A stretch of DNA of 47,117 nt from JAABRU01 sp041390465 (GTDB taxonomy: Bacteria > Desulfobacterota > Desulfobacteria > Desulfobacterales > Desulfococcaceae), in contig JAWKPW010000041.1 of the NCBI GenBank assembly GCA_041390465.1, forward strand, positions 1 to 47,117. Direction: 5' to 3'. The stretch's first letter is position 1. Each line of letters begins with the position of its first letter. Under the pieces are notes generated by a model. That model searched no databases, was not told the DNA's origin, and saw only the letters and a list, made by a program, of their open reading frames with translations. Shown here piece by piece: positions 11,961-21,764 of this stretch. The position numbers and the translations under genes are program-made.

Positions 11961-11999
11961 AAGAATGCCCCCTCACATTGCTTGTGAGGGGGCATTCTT
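11961..11999. terminator. Perfect 17-bp hairpin upstream of the exporter genes
   Basis: AAGAATGCCCCCTCACA (11961-11977) and its exact complement (11983-11999) flank a 5-base loop. It lies between the secreted-protein genes and the Wzm-like gene, all on the minus strand, and can act as a terminator for transcripts arriving from 12 kb. No long T-run follows on either strand. Confidence 0.55.
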
Positions 12000-12017
12000 A
12001 ACATAGATTCAGATTTA

Positions 12018-12363
12018 TTGTGACCGTCCTGCGAGAACTATTGAACTTTGAACCATTCCAAGCAATTCTTCCCTAACTGCTCCTCCTCTAGATGTCATTG
12101 CCCAATTCCAAAAAAGAATATCCAAATGCTGTGCTTGTATTCATCTCGCCCCACGAAGATTCAAAGGCTGTTGCTGTCCAGTCTGTGCTGCCATCCGGGA
12201 TTCCACATTATAGTAAGGCACTCTGCCGAGAAGGTATTCAAAAGTTATGTTTGATATGATCAGCGCCATATAAAGATTTGCCGCCTTCCATATCGCGCAG
12301 CATTTACAAATCCGGTCGAAGGTTGCTTTTTCAATACAGGCGCAAGTTTCATCGTAGCAGGCC
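12018..12363 (-). CDS. Small unrecognised protein (frameshifted)
   Basis: A 74-codon frame from ATG 12363 is followed, after a frame change near 12140, by a segment ending GMVQSSIVLAGRSQ at a stop near 12018. This gives about 115 residues. It directly follows the Ser-Thr-repeat protein on the same strand. No domain is recognised, and the start is uncertain. Confidence 0.3.
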
Positions 12364-12389
12364 ATGATCTATGACAGCAGGCGGATTAC

Positions 12390-13260
12390 TTAATTCACAT
12401 CCAGATATTTTGCGATAAACTCACCTCTGGAAATAAACATCGTTGCTGTATTCTGGTTCACAGTTACCTGTGCCATTAAATTTGCGAATAAATCCAACAA
12501 ACTGCCACCACTGAGCTGGGAGGATGAAGAAGATGATGAACTTGAAGCAGACTCATTGCCTCCGAAGATTCCACTTGTGCTGCTCGTGGAACTTGTGCTG
12601 CTCGTGGAACTTGTGCTGCTCGTGGAACTTGTGCTGCTCGTGGAACTTGTGCTGCTCGTGGAGAAGGAAAAGATGATGTGGACGGTGTTTCCGGCACTGT
12701 GGCTCCTATTGTTGATACCCAAGTGTAATATGCTGGTGTTCCATACCAAGAATTATAAATTTGTGATCAAAACTGGCTGCAAAATCAATATAATATATAA
12801 CTCCACTGCCCAACAGTTTCACATACAACCACTGACCGTCACCGGGAGGTTGTCAATGATCTTACGTTGATCCTGATTTATAGCCCCTTCCTTACCTAGG
12901 CAAAGGTATCTTTCAGTCTGTAATCACTCAGAAAACCAATCTGTCCAGTCTGTGCATCTGCTGGCAGAGTGTAATTGGTCGGCGCCTGCCCCAAATGTCC
13001 CACTGTCCACATATTGCCGTCATTGTTAAAACTGATGGTGATTGTAAAACTCTTTGTCCGCAGGAGACTATATAGAACCTGTATGCCGTCTGGGAACTCC
13101 TTATGTCTTTGAATACCTTTACCAGCTTGGAAAATGTTCCGCCATTCGTTTCATAGGAACCAAAATCACCATGAAAAACAAAATCTTCTGCAACAACTGT
13201 TGCACATACACATAACAGAACAGTAACTGCCAAAAAACAACTTTTCAATATTATTTTCAT
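12390..13260 (-). CDS. Secreted protein with Ser-Thr-Ser repeats (frameshifted)
   Basis: ATG 13260, seven bases after an AAGGAG ribosome-binding site, starts MKIILKSCFLAVTVLLCVCA, a signal peptide with likely cleavage after Ala-Glu. The mature part begins DFVFHGDFGSYETNGG and is beta-rich in several frames. The last frame, 12390-12749, carries a run of (Ser-Ser-Thr) repeats encoded by five exact 18-bp units, then a poly-Ser stretch and a C-terminus ending AKYLDVN. The low-complexity region looks like a linker of an exported or surface-exposed protein. Function unknown. Confidence 0.5.
12573..12662 (-). repeat. Five perfect tandem copies of an 18-bp unit
   Basis: ACTTGTGCTGCTCGTGGA repeats exactly five times without spacing. 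On the minus strand each unit encodes Ser/Thr residues inside the secreted protein. Perfect identity suggests recent copy-number change by slippage or recombination. Confidence 0.9.
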
Positions 13261-13512
13261 AACATCTCCTTTGCAGTTTTTCACTGCTTCGTGCTGTCAA
13301 GCAGAAAAATCATCAATATATCATTCCGGCAAAAACCGAAAGCCAAAATTTCAAAATGCTCCGGACCATCGACTTTTTCCGGCATGATAATATTGCGAAA
13401 TATTTATATTGCAATGCGTTGTGCTAATTTTTTTTGAATGACACTGTTCTGACTCAGTTCATTTTAATAAAAAAATAACCAAAAAAATTTAGCACAGAGC
13501 ACTGTCTTTTTA

Positions 13513-13551
13513 TTTCAGGATGGACACCAACCTTTTGTGCCCACCCTGAAA
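13513..13551. terminator. Imperfect 15-bp hairpin at the end of the secreted-protein gene
   Basis: TTTCAGGATGGACAC pairs with GTGCCCACCCTGAAA with two mismatches across a 9-base loop. It lies just beyond the minus-strand gene ending near 13553 and before the next gene's promoter region. Confidence 0.45.
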
Positions 13552-13552
13552 A

Positions 13553-15110
13553 TTACAACGATACACAATCCGCTGACAGATTACGGCATTGTATAAGCCT
13601 GACAGACCATCACACGCTCGGTGCAACCGGTGTCCAAACATCAGGCGGACCTGCTGCCCGGTTCGGATTTACCGACTCAGGATAGCCTGTGACATTGTTA
13701 TGCAGACCAAGTGTCAGCATATGGTTAAAATACTGATATTCCGGCAACCATGTACTGGCAACAAGCGGGCCACATCTGCAAAAACATCTCCGTCATAGGC
13801 ACCATATACCCGGTGACAATCCCCCATTTTGTAATTCATAATCATAGGGAATAACAGGAATGCCCGTGTATGAAAAATCATCCGGAAGGCCAACGCATAG
13901 CTTCTCTGGGGATGGAAACCATACATCGGTACTTAGCCGGGGCATGTAATCAACATTATCAAAGGTGTATTCGACCAGCCCTCGCCAGAACAGACCGGTA
14001 TAATTGGTTATGATAAAATGCAACTCTTCACACATGGAAAGTGTGATCTTTGTACCTCGGAGAACAGGTCGCTGCCCTGCGATTCATTTTCTTTCAAATC
14101 AAAATACAGGCGGTATAATCCACACACTGCGTGGGTGGCAAAAACGGTAATGCGCAGTATTCCATGCTCCATACTGCTGCCAGAACGGCCCAAGCTTGGT
14201 ATGGAATTGCATCATGTTGCAGTCCGCATTCCAAACCATTTGGTCGGAAAATTAAGGAAATGAAAGGAAACCCCCTCGCTATTGTTCAGATGGGCTTGTT
14301 GCTTTATCACTCATTGCCGCTTCCAGCTCTTAGGCTGTTCATTCCTGTATAATTGTTCAGGCCGCTGACCTCTGTGACTTTCAGATATTTGGTAATGTCA
14401 AAATCCGCAAATACCTTTCCTTCCATCAGAGAGCTCCAGCCGGACGTAGCGGATTCACAATTTTCCATAACCTGCCATCACATTGATGGTATGATCAATA
14501 TTTGTGGAATTTGTATGCGGGGATATAGCCTGCCAAGCTGATTGACAACATCCGGGGGATAGAGTTTAAGAATATAAGCTTTATCCACTTTGGGAAACGT
14601 TACATCCAGAGGAGCCGGGAGCAACCAAACCTGTATAATTGGATGCAATGCCATACCAAGTTTCCATAACTTCTACATATCCAATATTTGGCAAATCACC
14701 TGTACACATTCCCTGTGTAAACAGAGGCTGGCGCACCGGATTCTCGGGCTTGCAAGGTATTGGCTGCCTTTCAGAATGCTGTCATCCTCACTGTACAGAT
14801 AAACATTGGAACCATCATGTCTCGAATCCTGTCACATCCGCTGCTGAGACAGGTAAATCAGAAAGTCAAGCAATTCATCTGTCCAGTAAAAACTTCTGAT
14901 AACCACCTTTACCACCTGTACTGCTCATCACTGGTGTTGATGACGGTGTACTTGGTTTCAAATCCACCGTTTATGGCCAGATAGCCCGGAAAAATAATCA
15001 GATCACCTTTTCCGTTAAGGGCCGCAAACTACGCTGATACAGTTCATCCACGCCCAAAGTACAGGCAACATCAGTACCATCAACATAAACATGCAACAAA
15101 GTTTTTTCAT
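13553..15110 (-). CDS. Secreted protein of unknown function (many frameshifts)
   Basis: ATG 15110, preceded by AGGAG, starts MKKLCCMFMLMVLMLPVLWA, a signal peptide. Reading across frames gives DLIIFPGYLAINGGFETKYT followed by VINTS, then a FICTVRMTAF/SEDDSILKGS region. This is the look of exported Desulfobacterota proteins with an N-terminal beta-sandwich, but I cannot name a family. Pieces at 13793-14035 and 14008-14193 continue with aromatic-rich, strand-like sequence. The full product would be about 500 residues. The end near 13553 is an estimate. At least six frame changes are needed. Confidence 0.4.
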
Positions 15111-15304
15111 CTTTTCTCCTTTTTAATAATAAAATTCCTGTAACAATTATCCCTCTTGTACTCCAAATACAATTCACTGAAACTGACAGTCCTCTCACTC
15201 ACCTCCTTTCATCAATGCAGAACGAATCCATGCGAAATTCTTACAGCAAAATTCCCTCGTTTAAAGAAGTTCCCGAAAACCCATCCTACATAATACTAAT
15301 GAAC

Positions 15305-15783
15305 TTAATCAATCTCAGGGAAAAATAGAGGGATCCCGGGATATGACCATTCTCCATTCATGGACAACCACCGATCCCTGAAACTGATTTCACCGGTATC
15401 TGGATCTTTGCCAAAAGCAATAATGCAGTCAATCGACAAAATATGTTCCGTTTCATATATGCGATTTCGCAATTTCATAAGGGACAAATCAGGTCTCATA
15501 CTGTCTGCATATGTGCGGAAAATACTTCGAGCATAACGTTCCTTCCCGCACGCTGGGCTTCCATCTGAAAAGCGGCTTCCGCATTACGGGCAAAACGATA
15601 TGCCCGAGTACTCTGCAAAATTTTTTTCCAGTTTGCTGTCCGGCCAAATTCACTTGGTGAATATACAATATCTGTGTATATCAAATTCAGACTGGCCTTT
15701 TGCTCCTTTGGTTCCGGATGCGCATCCACAGCCAAACAAACAAACAAACAAATTGATCCAAGATAACGAAATGTGTTAGTCAC
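15305..15783 (-). CDS. Small secreted protein with (TTTG)5 tract in its signal peptide
   Basis: A GTG at 15783 begins VTNTFRYLGSICLFVCLAV and continues DAHPEP, a signal peptide. The hydrophobic core is encoded by five TTTG units at 15733-15752. The frame runs to 15496, where its stop overlaps ATG 15499 of a further 64-codon frame ending FPEID at 15305. Either one frameshift joins the two parts or there are two overlapping genes. It could alternatively be translated as an extension of the upstream gene, since that frame is open. No domain is recognised. A change in TTTG copy number would switch the frame. Confidence 0.45.
15733..15752 (-). repeat. Tetranucleotide tract (TTTG)5
   Basis: Five consecutive CAAA units on the plus strand, TTTG in the coding direction, inside a predicted signal peptide. 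Tracts of this kind in the 5' coding part of surface genes can mediate phase variation by slippage. Five units is at the short end for that. Confidence 0.85.
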
Positions 15784-15784
15784 A

Positions 15785-16504
15785 TTTCTCTTTATAACAA
15801 AACCGCACATGATATTTATCCGCAGTTCCCTGTAAGCGTTTTCCTCTATCTCGTTCCACTTCCCTCTTATCAATGTCAACCGAATTTTTCTTTTTATCTC
15901 ATCATCCAGAGGAACTGTCCGCATCTTTCCCAGAAACATATCAACACCTTCATTTGCCTGAACATATGGCTGTTCCTTTCCCTCTTCTTCCTTTTTGAAT
16001 GTTTTGGGATGTGCCAAGTAATAGGATAGTATGGCATCTTCGCTGATATTGATACCTTCATACAGTACATAGAAATACCTTCCCCGATATTTCAGCATAT
16101 CTTCCACACTCACAGTGTCCCCTAATGATAACGCAGATTCTGGCACTAAAACTGAATCGTTGCCTTTGCTGTCAATACAAGCCCCATGCGCATCGCCTCA
16201 GATGCAAACAGATGCAGTTTGACAGTTCCTCTGCGATATTCTTCGTCAGTTGTCCGAATTTTTTTTATTGACATACTCTGTGAGTGCAGTCACAGCATCA
16301 GCTTCTGTAACCCGGAAGGCTCATCACCTATTGCAACAAGATGCTCTGCCGATGTTTCCTTGTCTTCATCATCATCCATGCACTGCTGTCTGAGGACTTT
16401 CCTGGTCCTGGATTTCCAATAAGGAGGCTGCTGTGAGTACGCATTGAATCAGAGTTATTATCAGTATCAGACAGATTTGCAAAAAACAAAATCCATTTTT
16501 TCAT
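15785..16504 (-). CDS. Possible SurA/PpiC-like periplasmic protein lacking a PPIase domain (frameshifted)
   Basis: ATG 16504 gives MKKWILFFA and, one frame over, ICLILIITLIQCVLTAASLL, together a signal peptide. After an acidic linker the largest frame (16146 downward) contains NISEDAILSYYLAHPKTFKK, resembling the helix of SurA-like chaperones where the protein waits for substrate. Then come IKRKIRLTLIRGKWNEIEEN and AYRELR, resembling the last helix. No parvulin domain is visible. The similarity is by pattern only, and the end, close to the start of the next gene, is approximate. Confidence 0.35.
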
Positions 16505-16549
16505 AAAAACACCAAAAAAATCACTATCCTCATTGTTTTATTCGATTCA

Positions 16550-16857
16550 TTAAGCTAAAAATCCATATACAACAAAGAAACAAGAAACGTCAAGATTATA
16601 TCTTTCAGATGTCCTCTGTGACCTTATCACCACGTTGCCATATTTTTCTGTCCTGCCTCCACCAAACACACTTATATCACTGCCTATATCAACAACAAGC
16701 AAATGCAATCTTAACATCTTTCCACCTTCATCAATCAGCGTTATCACATCAAATCCGATTCGAAACTCTCTGCATTTATATCAGAAATATTAAAAAAATC
16801 ATTGGAGTATCCTGATTTGAGCAATTCAATGGCTTTCCGCAACTTTTCTGTCTCCAT
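16550..16857 (-). CDS. Small unrecognised protein (one frameshift)
   Basis: METEKLRKAIELLKSGYSND from ATG 16857 continues for 37 codons, then the reading passes into the adjacent frame as VITLIDEGGKMLRLHLLVVD and on to a stop at 16550. The result is about 100 residues: an N-terminal helix followed by strands. No family is recognised. It follows the CAP-domain gene by 23 bases. Confidence 0.4.
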
Positions 16858-16880
16858 AAAACATCAGTCACAAAACAATC

Positions 16881-17730
16881 CTACAGTTTCATAAAGCAAT
16901 GCATATAATCTGCTGCACGCACACGATCCAAGGACTTTTGCCATCTGACGAGTGTTGTCAAACAATACGAGGAAAACATATCATTTGCATGGCTGCGGGC
17001 TGCATTTTCAAGAGCCGGATCAATTTTCAGAGGAGGGCAATCTCCGATTTTCCCGTTCCTCGTTAATCATATCTGCCAGCAGAGCGGATATGCTTTCCTC
17101 TGTGATTTCAGGCAGAGCAAAATCACAGGTAAGCACATAAACATTCCGTGCATTATCTCCCAAACTCATTTTGCCTGCTTCAAATTTGATCCCTGCTTCG
17201 CTGAAATCCGGATCCAGAATATTCCGTTTTTCAGTCCTTTCCGGATTCAGTTCATCCCGAAACATATTTTCAAAGATAATACGGACAACCTCATCTGCTG
17301 CCATATAATTGATAAATCCCACAAGTCCGAGAGACTCCCCTGAAATGACTGCCCTGTATCCGCTCTCAAAATTCGATCCTTATAATTATGTCCATCAGGG
17401 GATGTGTGGGAATAATAATTGTTGGCCAGCAATCATGTCAACGGCATGAGAATATGCGGCTTTATAAATCCGTTCATCAAAAACAACAGGTTTCATACCC
17501 TTTGTCAGAATATCATAAAGATCAGGCAAATCCGCCAGTATTTTTTCCGTATCCATCCCCAAAGACGCAGCCATATCCAGCGGAGCCCTGCGAGCTTCAT
17601 TGATAAGCTCCAGCAGAAGCAGTTCCGCTTCGCTTGGCTCCATCGCGCTGTCTTCTTCTGCCCGGAGATTTACGGCAAGTCCGAAAGCAAAAAACAGCAG
17701 GAGCATAAATATGGCAAGGATTCGTTTCAT
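16881..17730 (-). CDS. Secreted protein with two CAP (SCP/PR-1) domains (frameshifted)
   Basis: MKRILAIFMLLLFFAFGLAV is a signal peptide starting at 17730. The first CAP domain shows LLELINEARRAPLDMA, an A-x-x-H helix (YSHAVDMIA) and YSHTSPDGHNYKDRI, the canonical CAP motifs. After the domain ends, a second CAP start appears, LLADMINEERENRRLP, followed in another frame by KIDPALENAARSHANDMF before a stop at 16881. The second domain is cut short there. CAP proteins are extracellular; their roles vary. Three frame changes are needed, near 17410, 17320 and 17030. Confidence 0.65.
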
Positions 17731-18116
17731 GCAAACAGAATAAGCAAATTGCGTGCCACTGCCTGCTTTTTCGCATAAAAAAATAATTTTTATTGTTTAA
17801 CATTTTATTTTTATAAATATTTTTTCAAAAACAGATAGTTCGGCTTTTTGCACATGCCACCTCCGAATCTCCGTTGATCCGGTCAGATCCGAACACATCT
17901 GGCCAGATATAACCAGAAGCAATGAAGAGGTTCCGGTGAGGCAAAAAATAATTTTTGCACCCTGCCCCGAAAATTTTCAATCTGCTGAATTTGGATTATC
18001 ATATAACATTCAGATACACAGATGCTGTAAGAATCGGATCATTTGTAATCAGTGCAGCTTTTTTGGCAATGGCTGTTCCTGCAATGATTCTGTCATGCAA
18101 CTCCGGAAAAACTGTA
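17731..18116. other. Intergenic stretch upstream of the CAP-domain gene
   Basis: AT-rich directly upstream of 17730, where the promoter for the CAP-domain gene should lie. I see no coding frame, repeat or RNA gene in it before the tRNA-Leu terminator. Confidence 0.4.
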
Positions 18117-18149
18117 TCAAAAAAAAGAGCTGACCGGAAGGTCTGGCTC
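18117..18149 (-). terminator. Rho-independent terminator of tRNA-Leu
   Basis: On the minus strand GAGCCAGACC, TTCC and GGTCAGCTC form an imperfect hairpin followed by a run of T at 18126-18118, starting 13 bases after the tRNA end. Confidence 0.7.
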
Positions 18150-18161
18150 CTTTGCTGGCTG

Positions 18162-18248
18162 TGGTGCCGGGGGCGGGAATCGAACCCGCATGGGCTTGCG
18201 CCCGGAGGATTTTGAGTCCTCTGCGTCTACCAGTTTCACCACCCCGGC
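18162..18248 (-). tRNA. tRNA-Leu (CAA), CCA encoded
   Basis: A complete cloverleaf reads from 18248: acceptor GCCGGGG pairing with CCCCGGC, a D arm with GGTAGACGC, anticodon loop CTCAAAA (anticodon CAA), a long class II variable arm, and a T arm GGGTTCGATTCCC. The CCA end is encoded at 18162-18164. The long variable arm confirms leucine identity. Confidence 0.95.
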
Positions 18249-18308
18249 CTGTGCGGCAGGTGATTTGAGATTTGAAGGGATTAAAAACAGAACGCCTTTA
18301 TAATAAAT

Positions 18309-18980
18309 TTATCCCTGCTTGTCAACACAATTGCGGGAGAGATCAGCCAGCAGGACAAAAATATCCTTTTGGAGCACGGTTCCCTCCCGCAGAATTTTGG
18401 GAAAACCGCCTGCCATATCCGCAACCGTTGATCCGATTCCGCCTTTCAGCACGCCCGCGTCCAGTATCAGATCCGCTTTTTCCGCAATGCGTGTATCCAG
18501 CCGGGAAATCCGATCACATCCGCCTGCTCCGGAAAGATTGGCACTGGTTCCGGTTATCGGGCAGCCCGCAGCTTTGGCAAGTGCGGCTGCCACAGGATGT
18601 CTGCACAGCCGGACACCGATTTTTCCGCTTCCGGCTGTCAAGGCAGACGGAAGATCCGGTTTTGCCTCCAGCACAAGGGTCAGGCCTCCGGGCCAGAAAT
18701 GTTCTATGAGTCTGCGGGCTTCCGGAGGAACCGATTTCACCAGTGTGCTGAGTTCTCTGATCTCTGAAATCAGCACCAGAATGGCTTTTTCATGGGAGCG
18801 GTCTTTCAGATCAAAGAGTTTTTCAATGGCATCCGGATTGAACGCGTCTGCTGCCAGTCCGTACAGGGAAGATGTGGGAAAGACCACCACTCCCCCTTTG
18901 CGGATGATTCCGGCTGCTTCTTCAATCACTCCGGGTTCAGGCAGATCCGGATTTACCTGCCGTATGTTCAGAAGATGCAC
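18309..18980 (-). CDS. L-threonylcarbamoyladenylate synthase (TsaC/Sua5/YrdC family)
   Basis: This 223-residue protein is the YrdC-fold enzyme that makes threonylcarbamoyl-AMP from threonine, bicarbonate and ATP for the t6A37 modification of tRNA. Visible family motifs are GGVVVFPTSSLYGLAADAFN (residues 29-48, the Pro-Thr-x-x-x-Tyr-Gly-Leu signature), LKDRSHEKAILVLI (Lys-x-Arg) and, near the C-terminal part, GCPITGTSANLSG. Length fits the short TsaC type without the Sua5 domain. It begins 12 bases inside the end of the purE part, so it is probably co-transcribed with it. It is intact. Confidence 0.88.
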   Translation of the reverse strand: MHLLNIRQVNPDLPEPGVIEEAAGIIRKGGVVVFPTSSLYGLAADAFNPDAIEKLFDLKDRSHEKAILVLISEIRELSTLVKSVPPEARRLIEHFWPGGLTLVLEAKPDLPSALTAGSGKIGVRLCRHPVAAALAKAAGCPITGTSANLSGAGGCDRISRLDTRIAEKADLILDAGVLKGGIGSTVADMAGGFPKILREGTVLQKDIFVLLADLSRNCVDKQG

Positions 18981-20737
18981 GAAAGTTTTTCCGCCTTGCG
19001 TTCCACTTCCTTTGCCATGTCCGCTTTGAAAGCTGTCAGCATTTTCCCCAGTTCCGGATTGGAAAGCGCCAATATCTGCACAGCCAGAATCGCGGCGTTT
19101 CTGGCTCCGGATTTTCCGATGGACACAGTGGCAACCGGAATGCCGGGAGGCATCTGCACAGTGGAAAGCAGGGAATCCAGACCCTGCAGACAGGAGGAAT
19201 CAATGGGAACCCCGATAACCGGCAAAATGGTATGCGCGGCAAGCACTCCGGCCAGATGCGCGGCATGTCCAGCACCCGCTATAATGACTTTCATGCCCCG
19301 ATCCGCTGCTTCAGAGGCAAATTTTGCGGCTCTTTCCGGGCTGCGATGCGCGGATGCCACTGTGATTTCATGGGGAATGCCGAATTTTTTCATCACCGCC
19401 ACAGATTCCTCCATGACTTTGAGATCCGAATCGCTGCCCATGACAATGCCCACCAGCGGTTTCTGTTCAAAGCGTGTGAGTGCCTTTTTGCCAATGTCTT
19501 TGCGGAAATGAACATCCTTCCACGAAATTTTTTCCACAGCCTGATAGGCTTTTTCAATGGCTTTTTCCACTGTGTCGCCCAAAGCAGTGACACCCAGCAC
19601 CCGCCTCCGTTAGCAACAGTACCTTTGTCTGTTGCGGCAGTTCCCTGCGGAAGACAAACACATCCTTCATCTTGGCAGCCTGATCCAAACCGGAAATCGG
19701 AATTCCCTTTTTATAGGAACCCGGATAACCGCCTGATGCCATGACCACGCAGACTCAGGCTCTTTCATCAATATCCAGTTTGCATCCATGGGAGTTTTTC
19801 ATCAATAATCGCCTCCATGATGGGAACAATGTCATTTTTCATGTGCATAAGCAGAGGCTGTGCCTTGTGGTCTCCGAAACGTCCGTGAATCCCAGCACAC
19901 GAATGCGATCCTTGTCTATCACAGACCGGCATACAGAACGCTTTTGTAGGGACAGCCTTCTAAGCTTCCATAGTGTTACAGTGGGAATCATGATTTCTTT
20001 CATAATCCGATTGTGCATGTAACGGTCAATCACAGGCGTGCGGGGAATAGGCCCATTCCTCCGGTATTGGGGCCTTTGTCCTCATCAAACACAGGTTTGT
20101 GATCCTGTGAAGAGGGAAGAGGCAGCACGGTTTTTCCATCGGTAAATGCCAGAAACGAGGCTTCCTCACCCGTCAGGCATTCCTCAATCACAACGGTTTT
20201 TCCCGCATCACCAAAGGCTTTTTCCTTCATGATCTGCCGCAAGGCGTTCAGGGCGTCGTCTTCTGTGGCGCAGACAATCACGCCTTTGCCAGCAGCCAGC
20301 CCGTCTGCCTTGACCACAATGGGCGCGCCGCTTTTCCGGATATAGGATTCTGCTTTACTGTAAGAAGTGAAGGTTTCCCCTTTTGCCGTGGGAATGCCGT
20401 ATTTCTGCATGAGATTCTTGGCAAAGGATTTGCTGGATTCAATCTGCGCGGCTTTCTGAGAGGCTCCGAAAATCCGAAGTCCCTCTTTCTCAAACAAATC
20501 GGTGATGCCTGCGGAAAGCGGGCCTTCGGGACCCACCACCGTCAGATCAATTTTCTCTTTTTTGGCAAAGGCCAGCAGTTCTTTGACATTTTCCGCATCA
20601 ATGGATACGCATTCCGCCATTTCCGCAATACCGCCGTTGCCGGGCGCGCAGTAAATCTTTTTCACTTTGGGACTCTGGCGGATTTTCCAAATCAGGGCAT
20701 GTTCTCTGCCCCCGCCGCCGATGACAAGGATTTTCAT
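18968..20737 (-). CDS. purD: PurD-PurE fusion: GAR synthetase plus N5-CAIR mutase (frameshifted in the middle)
   Basis: ATG 20737 begins MKILVIGGGGREHALIWKIR, the PurD N-terminus. ATP-grasp motifs follow: VVKADGLAAGKGV, EECLTGEEAS and GPNTGGMG, after which the frame breaks near 20040. Fragments of PurD continue in other frames through 19600 (IDKDRIRVLGF and MASGGYPGSYKKG). From 19600 one frame carries the PurD C-terminus (VLGVTALGDTVEKAIEKAYQ) straight into PurE (PLVGIVMGSDSDL, ASAHRSPERA, VIIAGAGHAAHLAG) to the stop at 18968 with no stop codon between. PurD ligates glycine to phosphoribosylamine; PurE makes CAIR. PurD is essential for de novo purine synthesis, so at least three frame breaks within 450 bases point to consensus errors. 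One lost C in GGCCGGG near 19610 would restore Gly-Gly-Arg-Val-Leu. Confidence 0.8.
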
Positions 20738-20819
20738 TAATATGACCTCCGTTTTTCAGGATTCAGGGGTTTGGGATTGAAGATTCGCAAATGTCTCTTT
20801 CATACGACAGGAATGCTGT

Positions 20820-21098
20820 TTATTTAATTTGCTGTTCCTCAAGATAGTTGTGAATAATACTCGAAACCAGTATCTCATAAGGTATGCCTTGTTCCAAAGC
20901 TCTGTTTTTCAGGCGGACAATATCCTGTTTTGATATACGGATATTTATCTTTTCTGTTCCGGCAAAAGTTGCTTTTGCAACAGCTTCGGCTTTTTTCTTT
21001 TCCTTGTCAAAATCGGCTGTTCGTATCCATTCACCCCGCTCAACAGATTCCATCAGTTCTTTTTCTTCCTCATCCAGATATTTGAAAGGATCTTTCAT
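20820..21098 (-). CDS. Ribbon-helix-helix (CopG/BrnA-like) antitoxin
   Basis: This 92-residue protein has an acidic, charged N-terminal half that would bind the toxin. Its C-terminal half, KINIRISKQDIVRLKNRALE followed by QGIPYEILVSSIIHNYLEE, is the strand-helix-helix pattern of CopG-type antitoxins. It starts four bases after the toxin gene stop, so the two form one operon with the toxin first, as in brnTA. The dimer would bind DNA and repress the operon. Confidence 0.72.
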   Translation of the reverse strand: MKDPFKYLDEEEKELMESVERGEWIRTADFDKEKKKAEAVAKATFAGTEKINIRISKQDIVRLKNRALEQGIPYEILVSSIIHNYLEEQQIK

Positions 21099-21102
21099 AA
21101 CT

Positions 21103-21375
21103 TCACCTTTTCAGATAATTTTTTGTATATTTTCTGCTCGGATAGGCAGTCTTCAGAAAAATTTCACGTTCTGATTCCACAAAAGGAACGAGATACACAT
21201 ATTCATTTAAATTAACTGCATAAATTTTCTGCCCCATATATTTTTCCTGATCTGGATGTTCTATAATATCAAGAAGAAATCCGTTTTCAATACAAAAGAC
21301 AATTTCTTCAAACGATATGCCCCTTTCCTGTTTCAGTATTTCATTTTTATTATGATTCCAATTGAATATTTTCAT
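21103..21375 (-). CDS. BrnT/RelE-like toxin
   Basis: The 90 residues start FNWNHNKNEILKQERGISFE, close to the BrnT pattern (Trp-x3-Lys, then Gly-Ile-Ser-Phe-Glu-Glu). They end with strands and the basic motif KTAYPSRKYTKNYLKR. Members of this fold cleave mRNA and are neutralised by the partner antitoxin. The small size, toxin-first order and CopG-like neighbour support the call. A DUF4258-type toxin is the alternative. Confidence 0.6.
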   Translation of the reverse strand: MKIFNWNHNKNEILKQERGISFEEIVFCIENGFLLDIIEHPDQEKYMGQKIYAVNLNEYVYLVPFVESEREIFLKTAYPSRKYTKNYLKR

Positions 21376-21764
21376 ATCAGGATACAGAAAAAGGCATTCT
21401 GGTCAACAGTCAGCATCATAAAGCCCAATCTGCCCGTTAGAATGTTTGATTGAATAATAATCAGTTCATGCAGACCGACTACCCAAATTTTATAGTGGGT
21501 CTGCACATACTGATAAAAAAATAGCCAATTAATATTAATTATATATAATAAATACAATATCTTAAATAATACATCCATGATACTGCTTATACTGATTCTA
21601 AATAACATATTGATTTATAAATTTAAAAAATCAGCATAGGAAGTCCCGCTACCAAGAAATTTATTTGAGAGTCTTCTTATGTTCAATTTTGACTACTGAT
21701 AACAATAAAATCACCGGCAGTTCGCTTCTCCGGACTGTATGGCAAAATAATTGATAACTTTTTA
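21376..21764. other. AT-rich intergenic stretch between two toxin-antitoxin operons
   Basis: This stretch is strongly AT-rich at 21520-21620. It should contain the promoter of the BrnT-like operon. A 78-codon minus-strand frame (21372-21608) exists, but its composition looks random and no start signal is convincing. Confidence 0.4.

Noticed and set aside
12573..12662. CRISPR-like tandem repeat
   Set aside because: The 18-bp units are contiguous with no spacers and continue a protein reading frame.
21372..21608. 78-codon minus-strand frame in the AT-rich gap
   Set aside because: Residues follow base composition, there is no ribosome-binding site, and it runs into the toxin gene start.
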